Source: Niveispirillum sp.
GTDB lineage: Bacteria; Pseudomonadota; Alphaproteobacteria; Azospirillales; Azospirillaceae
Direction of reading: 5' to 3'
DNA: 64,000 nt
NCBI RefSeq assembly: GCF_017996735.1
Contig: NZ_JAGOGJ010000019.1
Location: 1 to 64,000 of the forward strand
Below the pieces are notes generated by a model. That model was not told where the DNA came from. It saw nothing but the letters and a program-made list of their open reading frames with translations, and ran no database searches. Shown here piece by piece: positions 8,937 to 16,328 of this stretch (positions are counted from its first letter, which is position 1; every line of letters starts with the position of its first letter). The position numbers were made by a program, and so were the translations under genes.

Positions 8937-9241
8937 TTCATGGTCTCCTTGGCAAAGAAGGCGGCCGCTTTTTTTAGCAGGTCGCGCTCCTGCCGCAGAA
9001 TCTCGTTTTCCTTGCGAAGACGCGCCAGTTCCCTGGCGGTGTCCTCATGCGGGCCGGAAAGAAGATCAGCCTCTTTGGCCGATGAAACCCACTTACCCAG
9101 CGTCGATAGCCCAACACCAAGATCTTCGGCAATCACCCGCAAAGGACGACCACTCGTCTGGGTCAGGCGAACCGCCTCGGCTTTGAACTCAGCCGTGAAA
9201 TGCGCGTGCCGGCCCCGACCGCGCTTCTTCTCATTCGTCAT
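8933..9241 (-). CDS. IS3-family transposase OrfA
   Basis: A 102-residue protein with a helix-turn-helix (AEFKAEAVRLTQTSGRPL, then LGVGLSTLGKWV) and a C-terminal leucine-zipper-like segment (ARLRKENEILRQERDLLKKA). It binds the element ends and regulates or partners OrfB. The start at 9241 lies 30 bases inside the terminal repeat. It appears intact. Confidence 0.9.
   Translation of the reverse strand: MTNEKKRGRGRHAHFTAEFKAEAVRLTQTSGRPLRVIAEDLGVGLSTLGKWVSSAKEADLLSGPHEDTARELARLRKENEILRQERDLLKKAAAFFAKETMK
8969..8975 (-). other. Seven-A slippery site for -1 frameshifting (IS3 OrfAB)
   Basis: On the minus strand the sequence is CTAAAAAAAGCGG near the end of orfA. OrfB lies in the -1 frame relative to orfA and is open from here to its ATG (about 13 extra codons), which is the standard arrangement for IS3 programmed frameshifting. 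Confidence 0.7.
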
Positions 9242-9299
9242 GGGGCGATATCCTATCTGACATTAAGGACATCGCTCTCCACTTCTTCCGGGCAAGTCC

Positions 9300-9746
9300 A
9301 AGAAATCCCTGATCGCCCGGCTGGAGGAGTTAGAGTGCCAGGAGGCCGAGTTGCGGGCCAAGCTGGCCGCCATGCCCATCATCCCTGCCCTGGACGTGCC
9401 GGCCGACATCGCCGGCCAGTACCAGACAATGATCGCGCGGCTGGAGGAGGAATTGGCCGATCCCGACCAATGCACCGCGGCGATGGGAACGATCCGGTCC
9501 CTGATCACTGGCGTGGTGCTGGAACCGGGATCCCGCCCTGGCGAAGTGCGTGCGCTTCTGCGGGGTGCGTTGGTAGGGCTTATAAGAGCAACAACCGGCA
9601 GAGAATTACCTCTGCCGGTTGGCTTACCATCGGTGGATGCGGGGGCAGGATCTGCTCTCGACTTGCGACCCGCCCTCAGGGATTGTCGAATGCTGAAACT
9701 GCTGGCTGCCGAAAACCGCAACGGGCTATTTCGTGTTGCAGCGTAG
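9300..9746 (+). pseudogene. C-terminal fragment of a large serine recombinase
   Basis: The frame is open from the IS junction and reads KSLIARLEELECQEAEL, then AKLAAMPIIPALD and LEEELADPDQCTAAMGTIRS, ending in TAG at 9744-9746. The coiled-coil LEELE..EAEL segment followed by P-x-L and a LIxxVVLxPG motif is typical of the C-terminus of serine recombinases. The catalytic and zinc-ribbon parts are missing, replaced by the IS. The last 37 residues lie inside a 120-bp sequence repeated at 33879, so the true gene end may be earlier. Confidence 0.65.
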
Positions 9747-9753
9747 CTTGTCC
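9634..9753 (+). repeat. Direct repeat copy 1 (120 bp core) at the left edge of catabolic cluster I
   Basis: This matches 33879-33998 at 113 of 120 positions by hand count, same orientation, and weaker similarity continues about 50 bases beyond. It begins TGGATGCGGGGGCAGGAT, which resembles the reverse complement of a tRNA-fMet 3' end (TGGTTGCGGGGGCAGGAT) with one mismatch. A perfect 11-bp hairpin (AACCGGCAGAG / CTCTGCCGGTT) lies just upstream. Confidence 0.85.
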
Positions 9754-9939
9754 GAGACAGCAAACCCAACGCAAGGTCATAGTAGCCGGGTAGGTGCAAC
9801 AAATGTTGCAGGGGGCGGCGGCGAATACCGCCTGTGCGGCGTCCAAAGCGCCTTCCCGTTCAGCCACAGCCAACCGGGCTAGCGTATCAAGAGGCGAATC
9901 TCTGTCCAGCAAAAGCTGATGGCTGACACAATGGCGGCA

Positions 9940-10455
9940 TCAGATGCTTCCGTCCTCCGAGACATCCTGGCCCGGATCCGCGTCTATCCCCGCCAGGATG
10001 CGCAGGCAGCGCAGGAACGTCTCGCGATCGGCGGGCGACAGCGGGGCGATGATCTGCCGCTGGGCCTCCTCCACTCCCGGCAGCCTCTCGGCCAACAGCG
10101 CGCAGCCCGCTTCCGTGATCCTCATCACCCAGGCGCGATTGTCCTGCGGGTCGCGCTCGCGCTCCACCCAGCCGCGCGACACCATGCGCCCGACCATCTC
10201 CTTCATCGTGCTCTTGTCGATGCCCGTGGCCTCCACCAGATCACTCTGCGAGGCTCCCTGCCGCTTGGCCAAGGCCACCAGCAGGGCGATCTGCTGACGC
10301 GTCACATCCTCACCGACGAGGCGCACGAAAATCTCGTACGAGCGCTGGTGATTGCGCCGCAACAGATGGCCGGGCGCCTCCAGGAGCGAAAACATCTGCA
10401 ATCTTCTCCTGAACTCGATCTTGTCCACGTGCTCCTCGTCCGTCCCTGGTGACAT
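9940..10455 (-). CDS. MarR-family transcriptional regulator
   Basis: A 171-residue winged-helix protein. The HTH and wing are seen as SQSDLVEATGIDKSTMKEMV and RMVSRGWVERERDPQDNR (about residues 65-110), flanked by dimerisation helices. The start at 10455 gives MSPGTDEEHVDKIEFRRRL; a longer in-frame extension is low in ribosome-site quality and compositionally odd. It lies downstream of the 4-oxalocrotonate decarboxylase gene, 46 bases apart and co-directional, so it may be co-transcribed with the meta-cleavage operon and sense an aromatic acid. Its targets are not proven. Confidence 0.88.
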   Translation of the reverse strand: MSPGTDEEHVDKIEFRRRLQMFSLLEAPGHLLRRNHQRSYEIFVRLVGEDVTRQQIALLVALAKRQGASQSDLVEATGIDKSTMKEMVGRMVSRGWVERERDPQDNRAWVMRITEAGCALLAERLPGVEEAQRQIIAPLSPADRETFLRCLRILAGIDADPGQDVSEDGSI

Positions 10456-10501
10456 GCGCCCGTACCTTACCGGGGCCGGACCGGGAAATCCAACAAGGCG
10501 A

Positions 10502-11260
10502 TCATCCGACCCGGAATTCCACCCTGCCCAGCCGGCTGACCACCAGCCGGACATGGTTGCCAACGGACAGGTGCTCCGCCGCCGTCGCCCCGCCGGCCAT
10601 CACGATGTCGCCGGCCCCCAGCGGTTCCCCCGCGTCATGGGCCAGCCGGGCGGCCGCCACCAGCGAGCGCAGCGGGTTGCCCAGGATGGCGGCGGAAGAC
10701 CCGATCTGCCGGGGCTGACCGTCGATCTCCATGATCATGCCCAGGTTCGACAGGTCGATGGCGGGATCGGCCCAGGGACCGATGACGAAGCCCGACGAGG
10801 AACTGTTGTCGGCGATGACGTCGGTCAGGGAGAACTTGAAATTCTCATACCGGCTGTCGATGATCTCCAGCGCCGCCGCCACGCCGCCCACCGCCGCCAG
10901 GGCGCCGGCCGGCGTCACGGTGCGCGGCAGCGGCGCCTTCAGCAGGAACGCAATCTCCGGTTCCACCCTCGGGTGGACATAGGCGGAGAAGCGGACGGCC
11001 CCGCCATCCTCCACCAGCATGGCGTCGGTCAGCCGGCCCCAGATCATCGCGTCGACACCCATCTGGGCCATCTTGGCGCGGCTGGTGAAGCCCATCTTGA
11101 TGCCCACGCGGCGCTCGCCGCGGGCATAGCGGCGCGCCATGGACGCTTCCTGCACGCGATAGGCATCCGCCACCGACAGCGTATCGCCCAGTTGCGGCGT
11201 GGCGGTGGCGTTGAACATGGCGGCATCCAGCCGCGCGGCGATTTCCATCAGTTCGGACAA
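10502..11260 (-). CDS. dmpH: 4-oxalocrotonate decarboxylase (2-oxo-3-hexenedioate decarboxylase)
   Basis: A 252-residue member of the MhpD/FAH-like hydratase-decarboxylase family, which converts 2-oxo-3-hexenedioate to 2-oxopent-4-enoate plus CO2 with a divalent metal. The segment GIKMGFTSRAKMAQMGVD is closer to XylI/DmpH decarboxylases than to the hydratases. Metal-ligand acids are in HPRVEPEIAFLL, and a conserved IEIIDSRYENF-type segment is present (ALEIIDSRYENF). It is the last enzyme gene of the minus-strand meta operon. The gap to the upstream hydratase gene is 158 bases and is filled by a structured repeat. In DmpEH systems the two proteins form a complex. Confidence 0.85.
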   Translation of the reverse strand: MSELMEIAARLDAAMFNATATPQLGDTLSVADAYRVQEASMARRYARGERRVGIKMGFTSRAKMAQMGVDAMIWGRLTDAMLVEDGGAVRFSAYVHPRVEPEIAFLLKAPLPRTVTPAGALAAVGGVAAALEIIDSRYENFKFSLTDVIADNSSSSGFVIGPWADPAIDLSNLGMIMEIDGQPRQIGSSAAILGNPLRSLVAAARLAHDAGEPLGAGDIVMAGGATAAEHLSVGNHVRLVVSRLGRVEFRVG

Positions 11261-11293
11261 GGTCGAACCCCTTTTTTTCCCGGATTATTCCCA

Positions 11294-11427
11294 GGTCCCG
11301 GTGAGCGGAACCGATCACCGGCCTCAATCGCCGGCGCCACCATCCGGTGGCTTGGCTACGCGCCACGAGGCGCGCGGCGGCAGTCGCTGCCGAACCAGGT
11401 CCCGATGAGTACCACTCATCAGGACTT
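11294..11427 (-). repeat. Structured intergenic element, copy A
   Basis: About 75 percent identical over roughly 135 bases to copy B at 14380-14520. In the direction of transcription it starts at the stop codon of the hydratase gene with a hairpin (CCAAGTCCTGATGAG against CTCATCGGGACCTGG with one mismatch and one wobble) and continues through TTCGGCAGCGACTGCCGCC and a variable palindrome to ACCGGGACCTGG. The last few codons of the hydratase gene overlap its outer arm. Confidence 0.75.
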
Positions 11428-12243
11428 GGTATTTTCGGCGAAGGAAACACGGACGGGATCGAACCCCTCGATCCGCGCCTCCACGAAGTCGCCCGGCTCC
11501 ACCGCCACCATGGGCCCCAGGGCGCCGGCCAGCACCACATCCCCTTCGTTGAGGGGACGGCCCAGGGCCGCCATGCGCCGCGCCAACCAGGCCAGCGCGT
11601 GCAGCGGGTTGCCGAGGCAGGCGGCACCGGCCCCGAAGGAGACCTGATCGCCATTCCTCTCCAGCACCATGCCGCACAGCCGCAGGTCGACCGCCGCCAG
11701 CGGCACGGGCCGGGTGCCCAGCACGAACAGGCCGGAAGACGCGTTGTCGGCCACGGTGTCGACGATGCCGATGTCCCAGCCGGCGATGCGGCTGTCCACG
11801 ATCTCGATCGCCGGCAGCACATGGGCCACGCAGCCGATCAGTTCCGCAGCCGTCAGCCGGGCGGTGTCCACCGGCCGGTCCAGCACGAAGGCGATCTCCG
11901 CCTCCACCTTGGGCTGGATCAGCTGGCCTGCCGGTACGACGGCACCATCCTCCACCTCCATGTCGGCGAACAGATGGCCGAAATCCGGCTGGTCCACGCC
12001 CAGCTGCCGCTGCACGCTGCGCGCGGTCAGGCCGATCTTGGCCCCCACCACGCGGCGGCCCTGCCGTTCCCACCAGGCGGTGTTGGCCGCCTGGATCGCA
12101 TAGGCGTCGTCGATGGTGGCGTCGGGAAAGGCCCGGCGCAGCGCCGGCATGGGCGCCCCCGTCTCGTGGCAGCGCCGCAGGGCGGCCGCCTGTTCGTCGC
12201 GCGCGACATCGTTCATCGCGCGGTTCAGTTCTGCAATTGCCAT
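11419..12243 (-). CDS. dmpE: 2-oxopent-4-enoate hydratase (2-hydroxypentadienoate hydratase)
   Basis: A 274-residue hydratase of the MhpD/DmpE family that adds water to 2-hydroxypenta-2,4-dienoate to give 4-hydroxy-2-oxovalerate. Diagnostic segments are AKIGLTARSVQRQLGVDQPD and FGHLFADMEVEDGA; metal-ligand acids lie in KVEAEIAFVLDR. The start at 12243 has CCGGAG seven bases upstream and overlaps the end of the decarboxylase gene before it by 19 bases, which suggests translational coupling. The product would go to an aldolase (DmpG/MhpE) that is not in this window. Confidence 0.87.
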   Translation of the reverse strand: MAIAELNRAMNDVARDEQAAALRRCHETGAPMPALRRAFPDATIDDAYAIQAANTAWWERQGRRVVGAKIGLTARSVQRQLGVDQPDFGHLFADMEVEDGAVVPAGQLIQPKVEAEIAFVLDRPVDTARLTAAELIGCVAHVLPAIEIVDSRIAGWDIGIVDTVADNASSGLFVLGTRPVPLAAVDLRLCGMVLERNGDQVSFGAGAACLGNPLHALAWLARRMAALGRPLNEGDVVLAGALGPMVAVEPGDFVEARIEGFDPVRVSFAENTKS

Positions 12244-12911
12244 TCGGAATCTCCGGCGCACAGGAAGTGCCACATGCGTTCGAACAGGCCGCCGGTCCCC
12301 ACGGCGCGCTGCGCCGCCTCGTCGGCCGTATAGGGGATGGGCTCCGCCCCGCCGGCGGCAGCCGGCAGCAGCGCGATCTCCAGGCGGGCGGCATCCTCCA
12401 GGAAGAAGGCCAGGCAGGCCGCCTCCATCAGCGAGGCGCCGGCGGTGACGGCGCCATTGCCCCGCAGCACGATGGCCCGCCCCGGTCCCAGCATCCCGGC
12501 CACGGCCCCGGCGCTGTCATCGTCGCGGACCAGGGCGGTGCCGGGCCACAGGGGCGGACACGGCGAGAAATAGGCGCCCAGCCCGTGCAGGACGCGCGGC
12601 GTCCGGCCCAAGGCCGACAGCGCCATCAGGGCCGGCGACTGGAACCGGCAGATGCCGCCGACATCGGGCCGCCGCCGGTAGATGGCACGGTGCATGCGCA
12701 CCTCCGGCAGGGCGCGGGACGGCAGCGGACCGTCCAGCGGCACCGCCACGCCGGGATCGCCCACCGCCACGCTGCCCAGCGGCTGTGGCGGCGACACCAG
12801 GAAATGGCCGCCATCGACACGGGCGCTGACATGGCCATAGGCATGGGCCAGCCCGTGCCGCCCCAGCGCCCGCGCGGCCAGCCGCACGGCCAGGGCGTTG
12901 TCAGGCGGCAT
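12225..12911 (-). CDS. Class II aldolase/adducin-fold decarboxylase (CmtD/HCOMODA decarboxylase-like)
   Basis: A 228-residue class II aldolase fold. The usual metal-binding histidines are replaced: the expected HxH after RPDV reads GICRFQSP and the later HG motif reads LRGNGAVT. To my recollection this pattern, with HGLGAYFSPCPPLW, is typical of CmtD-type decarboxylases acting on 3-carboxy ring-fission products, so the substitutions are probably a subfamily trait rather than decay. It overlaps the upstream extradiol dioxygenase gene by 11 bases and the downstream hydratase by 19. Inferred role: decarboxylate the carboxylated muconic semialdehyde made by the preceding dioxygenase. Other class II aldolase activities are less likely in this context. 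Confidence 0.75.
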   Translation of the reverse strand: MPPDNALAVRLAARALGRHGLAHAYGHVSARVDGGHFLVSPPQPLGSVAVGDPGVAVPLDGPLPSRALPEVRMHRAIYRRRPDVGGICRFQSPALMALSALGRTPRVLHGLGAYFSPCPPLWPGTALVRDDDSAGAVAGMLGPGRAIVLRGNGAVTAGASLMEAACLAFFLEDAARLEIALLPAAAGGAEPIPYTADEAAQRAVGTGGLFERMWHFLCAGDSEWQLQN

Positions 12912-13806
12912 GGGGTGCCGCCTTCTCCCCCGCCTTCACCACCGCGCTGAACTCGCTGATGTCGGGGACGGAGCCCCAGCTGCAGAAGCTGGCCTTGGCC
13001 TTGGGGAATTGCCGGGGGACATAGGTCTTCTCGTCCTCCGCCGTGATCAGGCGCACGCCGGTGGAATATTCATAGACCATGCCGTCCGGCCCGTAGAAAT
13101 ACAGGAACCGCGCGCCCGAGGTGGGGTGCCGGCCGGGGCCGAAGGCGATGCGAACATTGTTGTCCCGCAGGAAGTACCAGGAGCGCATGATGTCGTCATG
13201 GCTCTCAGTCTGGAAATTGATGTGCTGGACGCCGGCATAGGTGGACGGGAACAGGGCAATCTTATGATGGACCTCGTCGATGCGCAGCAGGGCCGCATCC
13301 CCGATCCAGTCGCTGACCTTGGCGCTCATCAGCCTGGTGTAGAACGCCTCGTCCTGGCGCGGGTCGGACGTGCGCAGGCCGACATGGCTGAAATCCGTGA
13401 TACCGGCATCGCGGGTAGGAAAATAGCGCCGGCCGCTGGCCGCCGGGCGGGCCACCAGGTCGATATTGTTGCCGGTCGGGTCCTGGATGGTGATCAGGCC
13501 GCCGACGCGGCGCTGCTCACGCTCCTCCGACGTACCGTGGCGAACCGTGACGCCAGCCTGCTCGAACATCACGGCGGCGGTTTCCAGCGCCTCCATGCTC
13601 TTGACCTCGAACCCCAGCACATGGCCGGAATTCACCCCCTTCGTATAGACAAGGTTGTGGTCGCGGTTGTCCCCGCGCAGATAGGCGCAGGTGGCGTCCC
13701 GGTCCACCAGTTCCAGGCCCAGGATGCGGGTGGCGAATTCGACGCTCTCGTCCAGGTCCGACGCGCCAATGCGGACATAGCTTATGTCGTGAAGGTCGGC
13801 GCCCAT
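12901..13806 (-). CDS. Type I extradiol ring-cleavage dioxygenase (2,3-dihydroxy-aromatic acid type)
   Basis: A 301-residue two-domain VOC-fold extradiol dioxygenase. The three Fe(II) ligands are visible in the C-terminal domain: His in DFSHVGLRTSD, His in GVQHINFQTES and Glu in GMVYEYSTGVR. The acid/base His lies in VHHKIALFPS. Length and motif order match BphC/CmtC-type enzymes. The start at 13806 has GGAGGC upstream, one base after the stop of the preceding VOC gene. The decarboxylase gene directly downstream suggests a carboxylated catechol (protocatechuate-like or 2,3-dihydroxybenzoate-like) substrate, cleaved outside the diol. Confidence 0.87.
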   Translation of the reverse strand: MGADLHDISYVRIGASDLDESVEFATRILGLELVDRDATCAYLRGDNRDHNLVYTKGVNSGHVLGFEVKSMEALETAAVMFEQAGVTVRHGTSEEREQRRVGGLITIQDPTGNNIDLVARPAASGRRYFPTRDAGITDFSHVGLRTSDPRQDEAFYTRLMSAKVSDWIGDAALLRIDEVHHKIALFPSTYAGVQHINFQTESHDDIMRSWYFLRDNNVRIAFGPGRHPTSGARFLYFYGPDGMVYEYSTGVRLITAEDEKTYVPRQFPKAKASFCSWGSVPDISEFSAVVKAGEKAAPHAA

Positions 13807-13807
13807 C

Positions 13808-14344
13808 TCACGCCTCCCCGTCAGGGCCGGCATCGGCGCCGGTCTTGGGGCGCTGGAACTTGCGGCTCATATGGCCGGCCCCTTCCTGGTCGCCCATCTC
13901 AAAGCCCCAGGAATATCCGCCCTTGGGGTTGGACAGGATCTCCCAGGCATTGTCGTCCAGGTCCCAGAAATAGAAGCAGTAGGTGCCATGCTGGACCACG
14001 GGCTTGGTGATCTTGTGCAGGCCCCATTTCTCAGCATTGGCCTTCACCAGTTCCCAGGACCGGTCCACGTCCGCGTCCGTGGGCACGTCCAGGCCGTTAT
14101 GGTTCAGGAACGGCATCTCGCCCTCGGCCTTGCGCGGCCCCTGGACGACGACGATGATCTGGTCCCCACCCAGGCGCGCCCAGAAGGAGACGTTGGCCAT
14201 CTGCACCGTCTCGAATCCTAAGAATTCCTCGAAGAACTGGCGGGTACGCCTGATGTCCTTGCATTCCAGCGTCGCGTGCGAATAGAAGCGGGTCTTCAGG
14301 ACCGGTTCCACCTTCTCGCGGCTGGCCTCGGCTATTTCCGTCAT
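13808..14344 (-). CDS. VOC-family protein (glyoxalase/bleomycin-resistance fold)
   Basis: A 178-residue single VOC module pair. Candidate metal ligands include His in FYSHATLECKDI, His in VVQHGTYCFYF and Glu in DNAWEILSNP. It may be a second small extradiol-type enzyme, an isomerase, or an accessory to the dioxygenase whose gene starts one base after its stop. The start at 14344 has GAGGACA upstream; upstream in-frame Met codons fall inside the structured repeat and are unlikely. Function beyond the fold is not known. Confidence 0.8.
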   Translation of the reverse strand: MTEIAEASREKVEPVLKTRFYSHATLECKDIRRTRQFFEEFLGFETVQMANVSFWARLGGDQIIVVVQGPRKAEGEMPFLNHNGLDVPTDADVDRSWELVKANAEKWGLHKITKPVVQHGTYCFYFWDLDDNAWEILSNPKGGYSWGFEMGDQEGAGHMSRKFQRPKTGADAGPDGEA

Positions 14345-14379
14345 TCTTATGTCCTCCCTCGGTTGCGGCCTTATGCCAT

Positions 14380-14520
14380 GTCCCGGTGATCTTAGCCGAT
14401 CCCCGGGCCTCAATCGCCGGTGCCCACATCCATGGGCTTTGGCTACGCGGCCTATGCCGCGCGGCGGCAGTCGCCGCCGAACCTGATCCCGGTAAATTCC
14501 ACTCACCGGGATCAGGTATT
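14380..14520 (-). repeat. Structured intergenic element, copy B
   Basis: In transcription direction this begins at the aldehyde dehydrogenase stop with a perfect 12-bp hairpin (CCTGATCCCGGT / ACCGGGATCAGG), then TTCGGCGGCGACTGCCGCC, a variable palindrome and ATTGAGGCCCGGGG. It shares layout and sequence with copies A and C, and in all three the hairpin arms co-vary. It lies between two genes of one operon, so it is not a simple terminator. Confidence 0.78.
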
Positions 14521-15991
14521 ACAGCCGGATGCAGATATTGGTCGGCTCCGAATAGAAGTTGACGGAATGCACGCCCCCTTCCCGGCCCACGCCCGACAGT
14601 TTGGCGCCGCCGAAGGCCGTCCTCAAGTCGCGCAGGAACCAGCTGTTGACCCAGCAGATGCCCACTTCCATGGCGGCCGCCACGCGGTGGCCGCGCGACA
14701 GGTTCGTGGTCCAGATGGACGCCGCCAGCCCGTATTCGGTATCGTTGGCCATGCGCACCGCCTCCTCCTCGCTGTCGAAGGGGATGATGGCGGCGCAGGG
14801 GCCGAACACCTCCTCCCGGCAGACGCGGGCGTCATGGGCCAGGCCGGTCCACAACGTGGGCTCCACGAAGAAGCCGCCGGCCGCCTCTCCCGACAGGGCC
14901 GGGATGCCGCCGCCGGTCACCACCTGCGCCCCATCCTCCACGGCCATGCGGTAATAGCCCAGCACCTTCTGGCGATGCTCATCGGAGATGAGCGGCCCGA
15001 AATCGACACCCGCCTCCTCTGGCAGGCCGGGCTTCAGCGCCTCGGCCCGGGCCTTCATGCCGCGCACGAAGGCATCGAACACCGACCGCTCCACATAGAT
15101 CCGCTCCGGCGCCAAGCAGACCTGGCCCGTGTTCAGGAACACCGCCCGAGACAGGCCGGCCACGGCCGCATTCAGGTCGGCGTCGGCGAAGACGACGGCC
15201 GGGTTCTTGCCGCCCAGTTCGAAGGACAGCGCCTTCACCGTGGGGGCCGCTGCGCGCATGATGGCGGCACCGGTGCGCGTCTCCCCCGTGAAGGTGATGG
15301 CACGCACACCGGGATGGCTGGTCAGGAACTCCCCGGCGCTGTCGGGGCCGAAGCCGTGGATGACGTTGAACACGCCGTCGGGCATGCCGACCGCGCTCAT
15401 CACCTCGCCCAGCAGGGTGGTGGTGGACGGCGTCTCCTCCGACGGCTTCACCACCACGGCATTGCCGCAGGCCAGAGCCGGCGCCACCTTCCAGGTCATC
15501 AGCAGCAGCGGCAGGTTCCAAGGGGAGATCACACCCACCACGCCCAGCGGCCGGCGCACCGCATAGTTCAGCGCCCTGCCCCCGTCCGGGGTGTCCATCT
15601 CGAAGCTTTCGGCGGGCAGGTTGGCGATGACATCGGCGAAGACGCGGAAATTGGCAGCACCCCGGGGAATGTCCAGGTGATGGGCCAGGCCGTGCGGCTT
15701 GCCCGTGTCGGCGATCTCGGCCGCCAGGAAATCGTCGAACCGCTTCTCGATCCCCTCGGCCACGGCGACCAGCATGGAACGCCGCCGCGCCAGAGTCATC
15801 CGCCCCCATTCCCCCTCCACCGCCCGGCGCGCGGCGGCCACGGCGGCATCGACGATGGGGCGGTTCGCCTCATAGGCAATTGCATGCACTTTACCGGTCG
15901 CGGGATCGACCACATCGAAGGGCCGGCCGCCATCCACGAAGCAGCCGCCGACATAGTTCCGCAAATGCCGGGTCTCACTGGAAAAGGCCAT
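14519..15991 (-). CDS. dmpC: 2-hydroxymuconic semialdehyde dehydrogenase (DmpC/XylG type)
   Basis: A 490-residue NAD-dependent aldehyde dehydrogenase. The general base Glu lies in SFELGGKNPAVVF and catalytic Cys292 in LNTGQVCLAPERIYV; the nucleotide-binding GETRTG segment is present. It should oxidise 2-hydroxymuconic 6-semialdehyde to 4-oxalocrotonate, feeding the tautomerase at 18236 and the decarboxylase at 10502. The start at 15991 follows AGGAAAG; the longer frame above it carries no ribosome site. It is the first gene of the meta operon, and its promoter region holds one of the GTATACGTCCTAT motifs 36 bases upstream. Confidence 0.87.
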   Translation of the reverse strand: MAFSSETRHLRNYVGGCFVDGGRPFDVVDPATGKVHAIAYEANRPIVDAAVAAARRAVEGEWGRMTLARRRSMLVAVAEGIEKRFDDFLAAEIADTGKPHGLAHHLDIPRGAANFRVFADVIANLPAESFEMDTPDGGRALNYAVRRPLGVVGVISPWNLPLLLMTWKVAPALACGNAVVVKPSEETPSTTTLLGEVMSAVGMPDGVFNVIHGFGPDSAGEFLTSHPGVRAITFTGETRTGAAIMRAAAPTVKALSFELGGKNPAVVFADADLNAAVAGLSRAVFLNTGQVCLAPERIYVERSVFDAFVRGMKARAEALKPGLPEEAGVDFGPLISDEHRQKVLGYYRMAVEDGAQVVTGGGIPALSGEAAGGFFVEPTLWTGLAHDARVCREEVFGPCAAIIPFDSEEEAVRMANDTEYGLAASIWTTNLSRGHRVAAAMEVGICWVNSWFLRDLRTAFGGAKLSGVGREGGVHSVNFYSEPTNICIRL

Positions 15992-16026
15992 TGAAACATC
16001 TTTCCTATGACAGGGCCTGTTGGGAT

Positions 16027-16039
16027 GTATACGTCCTAT
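16027..16039 (+). promoter_or_regulatory. Candidate operator motif 1 (site a), upstream of the meta operon
   Basis: GTATACGTCCTAT lies 36 bases upstream of the aldehyde dehydrogenase start. It shares ATACGTCCTAT with the sites at 17176-17193 and 29326-29341. The nearby divergent GntR regulator is the first candidate to bind it. Confidence 0.55.
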
Positions 16040-16150
16040 TGCGGCGTGACGCAAGCTGAAAGTGTACGCACTTATGAAAGGCGTGATGGGATGGAGGTAA
16101 TGGGGGCGACTGCCCTTCCCCTTCATCCCGATGAAGGGCCGGTGGGAGGC

Positions 16151-16238
16151 CATGGGCACCAGATTTCAGCTTCTCCAACCGTCACCCCGGCGAAGGCCGG
16201 GGTGACGGTTGGAGAAAACCGCGAAGACGGTGCCCATG
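16151..16238. repeat. Nested inverted repeat between the meta operon and gntR
   Basis: An inner perfect 21-bp stem (16171-16191 against 16196-16216, loop GAAG) is built on the common alphaproteobacterial palindrome GTCACCCCGGC. It is enclosed by an outer pair CATGGGCACC (16151-16160) and GGTGCCCATG (16229-16238). It lies downstream of gntR and about 160 bases upstream of the meta operon. It could end gntR transcription or be a mobile palindromic unit. Confidence 0.8.
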
Positions 16239-16328
16239 CCCCCACAGCGGGGTGAAAGGCGCAAGCAGGGAAGCGGACGCGGCCATGGACGGCACCCGTG
16301 GGACGCACAGCCCACCGTCAGGCGCGCG

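Larger units (their letters stand above)
8029..9301 (-). mobile_element. Complete IS3-family insertion sequence, 1273 bp
   Basis: Terminal inverted repeats of 31 bases at 8029-8059 and 9271-9301 match at 29 positions; the outer part reads TTGGACTTG. The element contains orfA and orfB on the minus strand with a 4-base overlap and a seven-A slippery tract. The flanking bases (GCGGTT left, GAAATC right) show no target duplication. The original insertion has probably been rearranged: one side is a fragment of a sister copy, the other a recombinase fragment. Confidence 0.9.

Noticed and set aside
8969..8975. A-tract seen as a sequencing error splitting one transposase gene
   Set aside because: Two-frame organisation with a slippery A tract is the normal IS3 design, and the second IS in the window shows the same.
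9634..9680. Possible tRNA gene (complement) because of the TGGATGCGGGGGCAGGAT start
   Set aside because: Only the 3' end resembles tRNA-fMet; the T loop and the rest of a cloverleaf are not present, so it is at most an att-like scar.
9263..9802. Minus-strand frame across the recombinase fragment and direct repeat
   Set aside because: The plus strand carries the recognisable recombinase tail; the minus frame breaks differently in the second repeat copy.
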